Source of the DNA: Bradyrhizobium lablabi
GTDB taxonomy: Bacteria > Pseudomonadota > Alphaproteobacteria > Rhizobiales > Xanthobacteraceae
NCBI RefSeq assembly: GCF_018131005.1
Contig: NZ_JAFCJK010000003.1
Span: forward strand, 372,001 to 436,000
DNA length: 64,000 nucleotides
Direction of reading: 5' to 3'
Under the pieces are notes generated by a model. The model was given only the letters and a program-made list of their open reading frames with translations, made no database searches and had not been told where the DNA came from. Position 1 is the stretch's first letter. The number at the start of each line of letters is the position of its first letter. Of the stretch, positions 1-8,315 are shown piece by piece. The translations under genes were made by a program, and so were the position numbers.

Positions 1-1638
1 GGCGAGTTCGATCGGCCCCATCGGCATGCCGAACTCCTCCGCGGCGGCGTCGATCAGGCGTTGGTCGGTCTTCTCGTCCAGCATCACCATCGCCTCCAGC
101 ATGTAGGGCGTCAGCGCGCGGTTGACGAGGAAGCCGGGCGAGCTCTTCACCGGCAGCGGCAGCCGGTCGATCGCGCCGACAAAGGCCAATGCTTGCCTTA
201 GAAGATCAGCGCTGGTGCTGTCATGGCTGACGACCTCGACGAGTTGCAGCCGCGATACCGGGTTGAAGAAATGCAGCCCGAGCAGCCGTTCGGGTGTCGC
301 AAGCGTGGTGCGCAGATCCTGTAGCGGGATGCTCGAGGTGTTGGTCGCCAGAATCGCGCCGGGCTTCATCCTGGCCTCGAGACCGGCATAGACCTTCTGC
401 TTCAGCTCGAGCTTTTCCGGCACGGCCTCGATGATGAGATCGGCGTTGCGGACGCCCTCGCCGTCCATGTCCGGGATCAGCCGGTCGAGCGCGTCGCGAA
501 CATCGATGCGCTTGCGCATGATCTTGCCGAACAGGTCGGCGGCGCGCTTCATCGCACCGGCGATCGGCTCGGCCTTCATGTCGGCAAGCGTCACCCGCAT
601 ATCCTGGTTGGCGCACCAGGCGGCGATATCGCCGCCCATCGCGCCGGCGCCGATGACATGGACATGCCGGACCCTGTTGTCCGGACCGGCAAGCTTCTTC
701 ATCTGCTCACGCAGGAAGAACACCCGGATCAGGTTCTGCGCCGTCGGCGTCACCATCAGATTGGCGAACGACGTCTTCTCGGCATTGAGCATCGCCGAGC
801 GGTTGCCGGCATGTTTTTCCCAGAGATCGATCAGTGCATAGGGCGCCGGATAATGCGCGCGCGGCGCCGCCTTTTGGGTCTCGCTGCGCATGCGGGAGGC
901 GAGCAGGCCCCTGACAGGCCCGAGATTGAGCATCGCATTGAGTGCACCGGGCCTCGCGCGCTTGAGCCGGCCGAACACGGCGTCCTTCACCGCGTTGCGG
1001 ACATGTCGCTCCTGCGTGACGGCATCGACCAGGCCGAGCGACTTGGCGCGGCGCGCATCGATGGTCTTGCCGGTCAGCATCAGCGTCATCGCCTGCATCG
1101 GATTGACAAGCTCGGTGAAGCGCACGGTGCCGCCGAGGCCCGGATGCAGGCCGAGCATCACCTCGGGAAAGCCGAACCGCGCATCGTCGATTGCAATCCG
1201 CATCTGACAGGCCAGCGCGACCTCGAGGCCGCCGCCGAGGCAGAAACCGTGGATGACGGCGACCGACGGCACGCGCAGCGCTTCGAGCCGGTCGATGATG
1301 GCATGCGCGCGGCCAATCGCTGTCTCAACCATGTTCGGATCGCTGGCGCCGCGGAATTCATTGACGTCAGCCCCGGCGATGAAGCCGCTCTTCTTCGCCG
1401 AGCGGATCACAAGGCCGGTCGGCCGCCTCGCCTCCAGCGCCGTGACGATGGCGTCGAGCTCTTCGAGCAGATCGGCCGACAGCGTGTTGGCGCTGGCGCC
1501 TGCACGGTCGAACAGGAGCCAGGCAATGCCGTCCTCGTCGCGCGTCAGCCTGAAGTTCTTGTAGGGGTTTTCCGCGGCCGGCTTCGGGCCGAGCTCGAGC
1601 ACACGATCGCCCAGGACGTCCATGATCCTTGAATCCAT
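1..1638 (-). CDS. fadJ: FadJ-type multifunctional enzyme: enoyl-CoA hydratase / 3-hydroxyacyl-CoA dehydrogenase (3' part outside window)
   Basis: Catalyses hydration of 2-enoyl-CoA and NAD-dependent oxidation of 3-hydroxyacyl-CoA in fatty acid beta-oxidation (cytoplasm). The first 546 codons are visible. The N-terminal crotonase domain (about residues 15-200) carries IAGADVNEF and GFCLGGGLEVALAC, which form the oxyanion hole and CoA site. The Rossmann domain begins at VHVIGAGAMGGDIA (about residue 315), followed by the dehydrogenase segments NTSSIP and GLHFFNPV. The C-terminal part, about 150-200 residues in the family, lies beyond the left edge. The ATG at 1638 starts two bases after the thiolase stop, so it is third in an acyl-CoA dehydrogenase-thiolase-FadJ operon. 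A second in-frame ATG lies at 1623. Family assignment is firm; chain-length preference is not readable. Confidence 0.93.
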   Translation of the reverse strand, partial: MDSRIMDVLGDRVLELGPKPAAENPYKNFRLTRDEDGIAWLLFDRAGASANTLSADLLEELDAIVTALEARRPTGLVIRSAKKSGFIAGADVNEFRGASDPNMVETAIGRAHAIIDRLEALRVPSVAVIHGFCLGGGLEVALACQMRIAIDDARFGFPEVMLGLHPGLGGTVRFTELVNPMQAMTLMLTGKTIDARRAKSLGLVDAVTQERHVRNAVKDAVFGRLKRARPGALNAMLNLGPVRGLLASRMRSETQKAAPRAHYPAPYALIDLWEKHAGNRSAMLNAEKTSFANLMVTPTAQNLIRVFFLREQMKKLAGPDNRVRHVHVIGAGAMGGDIAAWCANQDMRVTLADMKAEPIAGAMKRAADLFGKIMRKRIDVRDALDRLIPDMDGEGVRNADLIIEAVPEKLELKQKVYAGLEARMKPGAILATNTSSIPLQDLRTTLATPERLLGLHFFNPVSRLQLVEVVSHDSTSADLLRQALAFVGAIDRLPLPVKSSPGFLVNRALTPYMLEAMVMLDEKTDQRLIDAAAEEFGMPMGPIELA

Positions 1639-1640
1639 GA

Positions 1641-2924
1641 TCACACCGTCTCTATCAACATCGCGCCGCCCTGCCCGCCGCCGATACATTCGGTGGCGAC
1701 GCCGAGCCTGGTGCCGAGCCGCCGCATCGCATTGACGAGATGCAGCACGATGCGGTTCCCGCTCGTGCCCACGGGATGGCCGAGGCTGATCGCGCCGCCA
1801 TCGACGTTGAGCCTGGCGTGGTCGATCTCGCCCGCAGCGCCGTCGAGGCCGAGGATCTCGCGGCAAAATCTGTCGTCATTCCAGGCTGCGAGGCAGCCGA
1901 GCACCTGCGTCGCAAACGCCTCGTTCAATTCCCAGGTCTCGACGTCCTGCAAGGTCAGCTCGTTGCGCTTGAGCAGCGCGGTCGCAGACAGCACCGGGCC
2001 GAGGCCCATGATCGAGGGATCGAGCGCCGACCACTGGCTGTCGAGAATGACGGCTTTAGGCGTCAGCCCGTATTTTGCCACCGCCACTTCGGAGGCAAGA
2101 ATCACCCAGGAGGCGCCGTCTGTGATCTGCGAGGAATTGCCGGCCGTGACCTGCCCCCAGGGACGCTCGAACACGGGTTTGAGCTTTGCCAGGGTCTCGG
2201 GCGTCGAGTCCGGACGTACGCCGTCGTCATGGTCGTAGAATTTGCCGTCACGCGCGAACGACGTTTCGAGCTCGCCCTTGAGCCAGCCCTGCGCCTGCGC
2301 ATGCGCGAGCCGCTTGTGGCTTTCGGCGGCATAGGCATCCGATTGCGCACGCGTGATGCCGAAGAGATGGCCGACCTTCTCGGCCGTCTGCCCCATGTTC
2401 AGCTCGGTGATGGGATCGGTCAGGCCGCGCTCAAGGCCGATGATCGGCTTGAAATAGCTCGGCTTCACCTTCAACGCGGCGGCGATCTTGGCTGCCGCCC
2501 CCTTGGCGCCGGCAAGGCCTGCGAACCAGCGAACGCCGGCGTTCGGCCAGACCAAGGGCGCGTGGCTCAACGCCTCGGCGCCGCCGGCGAGGATCAGGTC
2601 GGAGATGCCCTCGCGGATGTAGCGGTAGCCGGTGTCGATCGACTGCATGCCGGAGCCGCAATTGATTTGCACCGTGAAGGCGACCATTCTCTCGCCCATG
2701 CCGAGGCGCAACGCCGCGACGCGCGCAGGATTCATCTCGTCGGCAATGACGTTGACGCAGCCGAGGATCACCTGGTCGAAGGCGGCGGGCGCGAAGGGCT
2801 GGCGCGCGAGCAGCGGCCGGCCGCATTGCACGGCGAGATCGACGGGGGTGAACGGGCCGGGACCAGTGCGCGCTTTCAGGAACGGCGTCCGGCTGCCGTC
2901 GACAATAAAAACTGGTCGCGCCAT
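1641..2924 (-). CDS. acetyl-CoA C-acyltransferase (thiolase, FadI/FadA class)
   Basis: Thiolase that cleaves 3-ketoacyl-CoA in the last step of beta-oxidation; 427 residues, close to the FadI length. All three catalytic elements are present: nucleophilic Cys89 in INCGSGMQ, His383 in GHPVGTSG, and Cys413 in ECIGGGQGG. The start ATG overlaps the stop of the upstream acyl-CoA dehydrogenase by one base (TGATG), and the stop lies two bases before fadJ. The three are therefore translationally coupled and probably work as one trifunctional-type beta-oxidation set. Whether it is the FadI or FadA orthologue cannot be settled by eye, so no symbol is given. Confidence 0.93.
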   Translation of the reverse strand: MARPVFIVDGSRTPFLKARTGPGPFTPVDLAVQCGRPLLARQPFAPAAFDQVILGCVNVIADEMNPARVAALRLGMGERMVAFTVQINCGSGMQSIDTGYRYIREGISDLILAGGAEALSHAPLVWPNAGVRWFAGLAGAKGAAAKIAAALKVKPSYFKPIIGLERGLTDPITELNMGQTAEKVGHLFGITRAQSDAYAAESHKRLAHAQAQGWLKGELETSFARDGKFYDHDDGVRPDSTPETLAKLKPVFERPWGQVTAGNSSQITDGASWVILASEVAVAKYGLTPKAVILDSQWSALDPSIMGLGPVLSATALLKRNELTLQDVETWELNEAFATQVLGCLAAWNDDRFCREILGLDGAAGEIDHARLNVDGGAISLGHPVGTSGNRIVLHLVNAMRRLGTRLGVATECIGGGQGGAMLIETV

Positions 2925-5191
2925 CAGCTCGCCGCCCTCTGCTCACCCAGCTCCTGGAAGAACTGATGCACGTCGGCGGATTTCTTGTAAATCGGCGAGA
3001 GCGCCTCGGGCGCGAAATCGTCAACGTCGATGACCTTTGCGACGGCTTCACGGGCGGCGGCGAGCTTCTCGCCCTCGCTCTCGGTGATGACGCCCCTCTT
3101 GACCGCTTCCTTCCAGTCATGCAGGCGCGCGGCGTGCAGTCGCTTGGCGGCATCCTCGGCCTCGGTCACGAGGCGGAAGGCCTTCTCCAGCCGCGCAATA
3201 CCCCGGTCGTCGTCGACAAAGGCGAGATCGGGCGTCAGGCGCTCGCGGGCCGCCGAGGGCGACAACACGAGCTGCGCGCATTGATGCACCACGCGGTCCG
3301 ACGGACCGACGCTACGCGCGCCGAAGGGCTGGATCATGAATCCGAGGATCACCGCGACGAAGCGGTTCGGAAGGTTGGCGAGGATCTCGGCAAAGCGGCT
3401 TTCGATGGTCTTGAAGCCAGCCGCCATGCACCATTCGAGCGCGGCGAAATCCTCCTTCTGCCGACCCTCATCCTGCCAGCGCTTCAGCGCGGCAGAGAGT
3501 AGATAAAGTTCAGAGAGGATGTCGCCGAAGCGGGCGGACAGCATCTCCTTTCGCTTCAGCGCGCCGCCGAGCGTGAGCAGCGCCATATCGGCGCAGAGCG
3601 CAAATGCCGCGGCATGGCGCGAGAGCCGGCGATAAAACCCCGTGGCCTCGCCGGCGTCGGGCGCAGGCGCGAACAACCCACCGGTCCAGCTTCGCCCCCA
3701 GGCGCGGAACATGGTCGCAAAGCTGTGGCCGACGTGCTTCCAGAACGCGGTGTCGAAGGCAGTGAGGCCCCTGTCGTGGTCGGCGTCACGAAGCGCGTTC
3801 ATCTCCTCGAGCAGGTAGGGATGCGCGCGGATCGCGCCCTGCCCGAACACGATCAGATTGCGGGTCAGGATATTGGCGCCCTCGACCGTGATGCCGACCG
3901 GCACCGAGCGGTAAAGCTCGCCGAGATAATTCTGCGGGCCGTCGATGATGGCCTTGCCGCCATGAATGTCCATGGCGTCGTCGATCGCGATCCGCATCCG
4001 CTCGGTGGCGTGCAGCTTCATGATGCCGGAGATCACGGCTGGATGATGCCCTTCGTTCAGCGCGGCACAGGTCAAACGCCGTGCGGCATCCAGCAGATAG
4101 GCCGTGCCGGCGATGCGGGCGAGCGGCTCCTCGATGCCCTCGAACCTGGAGATCGAGATGCCGAACTGCTCGCGGATGCGGGCATAGGCGCCCGTGGTCC
4201 GCGCGGCATAGGCGGCACCGGCCGCCGACAGCGACGGCAGCGAGATGCCGCGGCCGGCGGCGAGCGCCGTCATCAGCATCTTCCAGCCCTGGCCAAGCCG
4301 TTCCTTTCCGCCGATGATGTAGTCGAGCGGAATGAACACGTCCCGGCCCCGGTTCGGGCCGTTCTGAAACACCTGCATCGCCGGCAGATGGCGGCGGCCG
4401 ATCGAGACGCCGGGCAGACGGGTCGGGATCAGCGCGACCGTGATGCCGAGCTCGTCTTCTTCGCCGACAAGATGATCGGGATCATAGGCCTTGAAGGCGA
4501 GGCCGAGCAGCGTCGCGACAGGTCCGAGCGTAATGTAGCGCTTGTGCCAGTTGAGCCTGAGGCCGAGCACCTCGCGGCCCTCGAAATTGCCCTTGCAGAT
4601 GATGCCGCTGTCGATCATCGAGGCGGCGTCCGAGCCGGCCTCCGGGCTGGTCAGGCCGAAACAGGGAATGTCGCGGCCGTCGGCCAGCCGGGGCAGCCAT
4701 TTGTCCTGCTGCTCCCTGGTGCCGAAGCGCATCAGCAATTCGCCTGGCCCGAGCGAATTCGGCACCATCACGGTGACGGCGGCGGTGAGCGAGCGCGAGG
4801 AGAGCTTGCGCACAACTTCGGAATGCGCATAGGGCGAGAAGCCGAGCCCGCCGAATTCCTTCGGGATGATCATGCCGAAGAACTTTTTGCGCTTGATGAA
4901 GTCCCACACCTCGGGCGGCAGATCACGCCACTCCCAGTTGATCTTCCATTCGTCGAGCATCACACAGAGCTCGTCGACCGGTCCGTGAAGGAAGGCCTTC
5001 TCCTCGTCGGTCAGGGTTGCCGGTGCGAACGCCAGCAGCTTCGACCAGTCGGGATTGCCGGTGAAGAGATCGGCGTCCCACCAAACGTCGCCGGCCTCGA
5101 GCGCCTCGCGCTCGGTGTCCGACATCGCCGGCAGCACGCCACGCGCGAGGCCGAAGATCGGCTTGGTGATGTAATCGCGGCGGAAGTTCAT
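2924..5191 (-). CDS. fadE: acyl-CoA dehydrogenase, FadE type with C-terminal extension
   Basis: Flavoprotein that introduces the trans-2 double bond into acyl-CoA, the first step of beta-oxidation. It has 755 residues, much longer than the 380-residue short acyl-CoA dehydrogenases and close to FadE with its C-terminal DUF1974 region. Seen: N-terminal helical domain with IIPKEFGGLGFS (about 107-118), the beta-domain signature CFGLTSPEAGSDAAS (about 188-202), a C-terminal helical domain with DIHGGKAIIDGP, then about 300 further residues. The reading frame is open back to 5227, but I chose the ATG at 5191 because GAGGG lies about 9 bases upstream. First gene of the operon with thiolase and fadJ. 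No regulator is adjacent; the region 5192-5456 should hold its promoter. Confidence 0.9.
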   Translation of the reverse strand: MNFRRDYITKPIFGLARGVLPAMSDTEREALEAGDVWWDADLFTGNPDWSKLLAFAPATLTDEEKAFLHGPVDELCVMLDEWKINWEWRDLPPEVWDFIKRKKFFGMIIPKEFGGLGFSPYAHSEVVRKLSSRSLTAAVTVMVPNSLGPGELLMRFGTREQQDKWLPRLADGRDIPCFGLTSPEAGSDAASMIDSGIICKGNFEGREVLGLRLNWHKRYITLGPVATLLGLAFKAYDPDHLVGEEDELGITVALIPTRLPGVSIGRRHLPAMQVFQNGPNRGRDVFIPLDYIIGGKERLGQGWKMLMTALAAGRGISLPSLSAAGAAYAARTTGAYARIREQFGISISRFEGIEEPLARIAGTAYLLDAARRLTCAALNEGHHPAVISGIMKLHATERMRIAIDDAMDIHGGKAIIDGPQNYLGELYRSVPVGITVEGANILTRNLIVFGQGAIRAHPYLLEEMNALRDADHDRGLTAFDTAFWKHVGHSFATMFRAWGRSWTGGLFAPAPDAGEATGFYRRLSRHAAAFALCADMALLTLGGALKRKEMLSARFGDILSELYLLSAALKRWQDEGRQKEDFAALEWCMAAGFKTIESRFAEILANLPNRFVAVILGFMIQPFGARSVGPSDRVVHQCAQLVLSPSAARERLTPDLAFVDDDRGIARLEKAFRLVTEAEDAAKRLHAARLHDWKEAVKRGVITESEGEKLAAAREAVAKVIDVDDFAPEALSPIYKKSADVHQFFQELGEQRAAS

Positions 5192-5395
5192 GGTGTTGTC
5201 CCTCATGGGGCGGGCGCGGTGGGGCATCCTAGCGGAAAGTGCCGATCATGGGTGAACAGTTCGCCCGAAAAATAAAGCGAAATTGATACGGCTGGCGTGC
5301 TGCTCGTTAACGGCAGGCCGAGCGTACAGTTCCGAAATGCAAGGCGTGGCAATCACGTAGCGGGCGACTGCCGCTGGTCGCGCGGACGTCGAAGT

Positions 5396-5423
5396 TCACC
5401 TCTCCCCGTCGGGGGAGAGGTGA
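5396..5423. repeat. perfect 12-bp inverted repeat with 4-base loop (terminator-like)
   Basis: TCACCTCTCCCC, loop GTCG, GGGGAGAGGTGA. It lies 34 bases after the stop of the SMP-30-like gene, on its downstream side, and about 200 bases upstream of fadE. The stem could end transcription of the exported protein gene, although no T-run follows. I recognise CTCTCCCC/GGGGAGAG hairpins as a common intergenic repeat of Bradyrhizobium-like genomes (from memory). Confidence 0.6.
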
Positions 5424-5456
5424 GCCGCATCTGTCGTCGCAGCGATCAATTCATCT

Positions 5457-6680
5457 CTAGCCCGGTCCCGCGCCTTGGGTCGCCGTATAAACCGCGTAGA
5501 GCGACTGGCTCGCGGCCATGAACAGGCGGTTGCGCTTGGGGCCGCCGAAGCAGACGTTGCCGCACACTTCGGGCAGACGGATGCGTCCGATCAGCTTGCC
5601 CTCCGGCGTCCACACGGTCACGCCGCTATAGCCGACGGCACGGCCGGCATTGCTGGACGACCAGACATTGCCGTTGACGTCGCAGCGCAGGCCGTCCGGT
5701 CCACATTTCACGCCGTCGATCATGCAGTCGCTGAACCGCTTCACGTTCGACAGCTTGTTGTCGGTGCCGACGTCGAACACGAAGATCTCCCCCTTGCCGC
5801 CCGGCCCGGTATCGCCCGGTCCCTTGCCAGTGGAGGCGACGTAAAGCTTCTTGTAGTCGGGCGAGAAGCAGAGACCGTTCGGGTCGGGCACTTGATCCTC
5901 GCTGACCACGAGGTCGAGGCGGCCGGACGGATCGATGCGGTAGCAATTGGTCGGCAATTCGCGCTTGCCCGGCACGAAGCCGGCCGGCTGGCCGATCCGC
6001 GGATTGAGCTTGCCAGCAGAATTGCTGGCGCCTCCCGCGCCGTCGGGCTCGCCCTCATAGAGCTGTCCGCCATAGGGAGGGTCGGTGAACCAATAGCTGC
6101 CGTCGGGATGAGCGACGACGTCGTTCGGCGAGTTCAGCCGCTTGCCATTGTAGGAGTCGGCGAGCACGGTCGCGGTGCCGTCGTGCTCGTAGCGCACCAC
6201 GCGACGGGTAAGATGTTCGCAGGAGAGCTGGCGGCCCTGGAAGTCGAACGAGTTGCCGTTGGAGTTGTTGGACGGCGCCCGAAAGACGCTGACATGGCCA
6301 TCGTCCTCCGACCACCGCATCTGCCTGTTGTTCGGGATGTCGCTCCACAGGAGATAGCGGCCCTGCGAGCTCCAGGCCGGGCCTTCCGCCCACAACAGTC
6401 CGGTATGGAGGCGCTTGATCGAGGTATTCGGCTGGGCGATGTCGTTGAAGGACGGATCGACCGCGATGATGTCAGGGTCCCAGAAATAGGTGGTCGGCGC
6501 ACCGCGCGGACTAAAATCGCGCGGCGGGCTCGTGACAGTCGTCGGCGGCGAAGCGGGGCCGCCCTGGGCCCGCGCGCCGGTGATTCCTGTTACGGCGGCG
6601 CCCGCGCCTACCGCCAATCCCTGGACAAGTGTTCGTCGTGAAATCGCGACTGTTGGATCGCGCTGCTCCTCGCGTGTCAT
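5457..6680 (-). CDS. exported SMP-30/gluconolactonase/LRE family protein with Tat signal
   Basis: Six-bladed propeller of the SMP-30/gluconolactonase family, 407 residues. The N-terminus has a twin-arginine signal, SRRTLVQGLAVGAGAAV (about residues 14-30), ending near ARAQG, so the mature enzyme is predicted to be periplasmic. Propeller motifs include LLWAEGPAW, LNSPNDVVAHPDGSYWFTD, PDPNGLCFSPD and CGPDGLRCD, which carry the usual acidic and Asn metal ligands. Probably a lactonase; the substrate is unknown. The ATG at 6680 is preceded by GGGAGGA. It is unrelated in sequence context to the cytosolic SMP-30 protein at 43864-44772. It appears to be a single transcription unit, with a hairpin after the stop. 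Confidence 0.85.
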   Translation of the reverse strand: MTREEQRDPTVAISRRTLVQGLAVGAGAAVTGITGARAQGGPASPPTTVTSPPRDFSPRGAPTTYFWDPDIIAVDPSFNDIAQPNTSIKRLHTGLLWAEGPAWSSQGRYLLWSDIPNNRQMRWSEDDGHVSVFRAPSNNSNGNSFDFQGRQLSCEHLTRRVVRYEHDGTATVLADSYNGKRLNSPNDVVAHPDGSYWFTDPPYGGQLYEGEPDGAGGASNSAGKLNPRIGQPAGFVPGKRELPTNCYRIDPSGRLDLVVSEDQVPDPNGLCFSPDYKKLYVASTGKGPGDTGPGGKGEIFVFDVGTDNKLSNVKRFSDCMIDGVKCGPDGLRCDVNGNVWSSSNAGRAVGYSGVTVWTPEGKLIGRIRLPEVCGNVCFGGPKRNRLFMAASQSLYAVYTATQGAGPG

Positions 6681-6824
6681 CGCATCCTCCCACTGTGTTC
6701 GCCGGCCGTTGATCCGGCCTTAGCGACCTCAGCGTAATGCGCTCCTTGTCAGGTTGCGAGTGATCCTTTCATGTCAACGCGCGGCAAAGGCCCGCAATGC
6801 TGCGCTGCCCGCTTCCGTTCGCCC

Positions 6825-6901
6825 CGCCATTGCGAGGGCAAGGCGGCGAACCAATCCACCCTTCCGGTTGCCGGACGATGGATCGCTTCACCGCAATGAC
6901 G
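6825..6901. repeat. intergenic palindromic repeat (CATTGCGAG...CGCAATGAC family), copy 1
   Basis: The outer arms CGCCATTGCG and CGCAATGACG are complementary apart from one base. Inner half-sites CCAATCCA and TGGATCGCTTC match the CAATCCA/TGGATTGCTTC core of the same family elsewhere in the window (7558, 22171; fragments at 14359 and 61813). Non-coding, between the flavin reductase-like gene and the SMP-30-like gene. Confidence 0.75.
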
Positions 6902-6914
6902 GTTGCGCAGGCGG

Positions 6915-7538
6915 TCAATCCGGGCGGATCATTTCGAACATGTTTTCGGGCTTGATCTCAAAATAGTCGCCGCGGCGGCCGGCGCGGACGATCGGGCGGG
7001 CGAGCCCGGTCTGGTAGACGCCGTCCTTGATGAAAGCCTTGTCGATATGGACGGCGACGACCTCGCCAAGCGTCAGCCAGGCTTGCGCCTTCTCGCCATT
7101 GGCGCCTTGGAGCTGCATGATCTGGGTCACCTTGCACTCGAAGGCGACCGGGCTCTCGGCGACGCGCGGCACGTTGACGAGTTTGCCCGGCACTGCCGTC
7201 ACGCCGGCGAGCTTGAACTCGTCGACATCGCGGGCGACATGGGCGGCGGTTGCGTTCATCGCCTTGGCGAGATCCATGGTCGCGAGATTCCAGACGAACT
7301 CGCCGGTTTCCTGGATGTTGGCGACGCTGTCCTTCCAGTTGGTCGAGGAAAAGCCGATGATCGGCGGGACATAGCAGAAGGCGTTGAAAAAGCTGTAGGG
7401 CGCGAGATTGACGTTGCCCTTGGGATCGCGCGACGAGATCCAGCCGATCGGACGCGGCGCCACGATGGCGTTGAAGGGATCGTGCTTGAGGCCATGGCCG
7501 TTCTTCGGCTCGTAGAAATGCAGGTCTTTCGCAGTCAC
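6915..7538 (-). CDS. flavin reductase family protein (FMN-binding split barrel)
   Basis: Cytosolic protein of the flavin reductase-like, FMN-binding split-barrel family, 207 residues from the chosen start. Seen: NAIVAPRPIGWISSRD and NLAPYSFFNAFCYVPP near the N-terminus, where family members bind FMN, then an FVWNLATMDLAKAMN helix. Such proteins reduce flavin for a monooxygenase partner or act as simple flavoproteins; no partner oxygenase is next to it. The frame is open to 7583, but that extension runs into a repeat. I chose the GTG at 7538, which has AAAGGGG about 7 bases upstream. Function beyond the family is unknown. Confidence 0.82.
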   Translation of the reverse strand: MTAKDLHFYEPKNGHGLKHDPFNAIVAPRPIGWISSRDPKGNVNLAPYSFFNAFCYVPPIIGFSSTNWKDSVANIQETGEFVWNLATMDLAKAMNATAAHVARDVDEFKLAGVTAVPGKLVNVPRVAESPVAFECKVTQIMQLQGANGEKAQAWLTLGEVVAVHIDKAFIKDGVYQTGLARPIVRAGRRGDYFEIKPENMFEMIRPD

Positions 7539-7557
7539 GCTGAGCCCCTTTCGTCCC

Positions 7558-7648
7558 GTGTCATTGCGAGGAGCGCAAGGCACGAAGCAATCGCGCCGCG
7601 CCCATGAATTGCTTCGCTTCTAATTGCTTCGCTTCGCCCGCGATGACC
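7558..7648. repeat. intergenic palindromic repeat, copy 2, with a 15-bp tandem duplication
   Basis: Begins TGTCATTGCGAGGAGCG and ends CGCGATGACC, with the half-sites GAAGCAATC and GAATTGCTTCGC. The right half contains two adjacent near-identical 15-mers, GAATTGCTTCGCTTC (7606-7620) and TAATTGCTTCGCTTC (7621-7635), absent from the other copies. It separates the TetR gene from the flavin reductase-like gene. Confidence 0.75.
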
Positions 7649-7670
7649 GAAGAGTCAACTGAAGAATGAT

Positions 7671-8279
7671 TCAATTCGCCCTGGAGCGCGGCGAGAGGCC
7701 GGCGATGACGAAATCGATCATTTGGTCGATTGTCGGGCCCGGCTTGTTGGCGCATTGGGCGATCATCTGCGGGTGGAAGAAGCGCATCATCGCGGTGCAG
7801 GCGCACAACGAGGCGAGCTGCAGGTCCGGCGCCTCGAACTCGCCCGAGGCCACACCCTGGGCAATCACCTCGCCAATGATGGAGGCAATACACTCAATAT
7901 GGACGACGCAAACGTCCCAGTCCTCCTGCATCGCGATCTCGACCATCTCGTGCAGCTTGGAGTCGCCGACATAGCGCTCCGTGTTCATGCGATTGACGGT
8001 CGTCATCAGCTCACGCAGGCGCACGGCCGCCGGTCCTGGGGTCCGCGCAATCCGCCGCGCCTCCACCTCGACCTCGCCCATCAGGCCGCGCGCCACGCCC
8101 TCGTGGATCGCCTTCTTCGATTCGAAGAAGCGGTACACGTTGGCGGGGCTCATGCGCAATTCTTTGGCGATGTCGGCGACCGTGGTCTTCTGATAGCCGA
8201 TCTGGCGGAACAGCCGCTCGGCCACCACGAGAATCCGCTCCCGGGTGTCGCGCTCGATATGTTCCGAAACCAGCGTCAT
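7671..8279 (-). CDS. TetR/AcrR family repressor of the RND efflux operon
   Basis: 202-residue TetR-type regulator. The N-terminal helix-turn-helix (about residues 12-58) reads RILVVAERLFRQIGYQKTTVADIAKELRM with the family hallmark MSPANVYRFFESKKAIHE; a ligand-binding helical domain follows. It is the last gene of a co-directional unit: the RND pump stop is 36 bases upstream of its ATG. By analogy with AcrR-type systems it probably represses the adaptor-pump operon by binding the inverted repeat at 12642-12684. The ribosome binding site is weak, so coupling to pump translation is possible. TetR identity is firm; the target is inferred from context. Confidence 0.88.
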   Translation of the reverse strand: MTLVSEHIERDTRERILVVAERLFRQIGYQKTTVADIAKELRMSPANVYRFFESKKAIHEGVARGLMGEVEVEARRIARTPGPAAVRLRELMTTVNRMNTERYVGDSKLHEMVEIAMQEDWDVCVVHIECIASIIGEVIAQGVASGEFEAPDLQLASLCACTAMMRFFHPQMIAQCANKPGPTIDQMIDFVIAGLSPRSRAN

Positions 8280-8315
8280 TTGTCAGGACTCGTCAATGCA
8301 TGCCGCACTGTTCAA

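Noticed and set aside
3614..5275. Long plus-strand frame of about 550 codons opposite the acyl-CoA dehydrogenase gene
   Set aside because: Antisense shadow of a strongly supported gene; the composition is Arg/Gly/His-rich with no domain, as expected for the complement of a GC-rich CDS.
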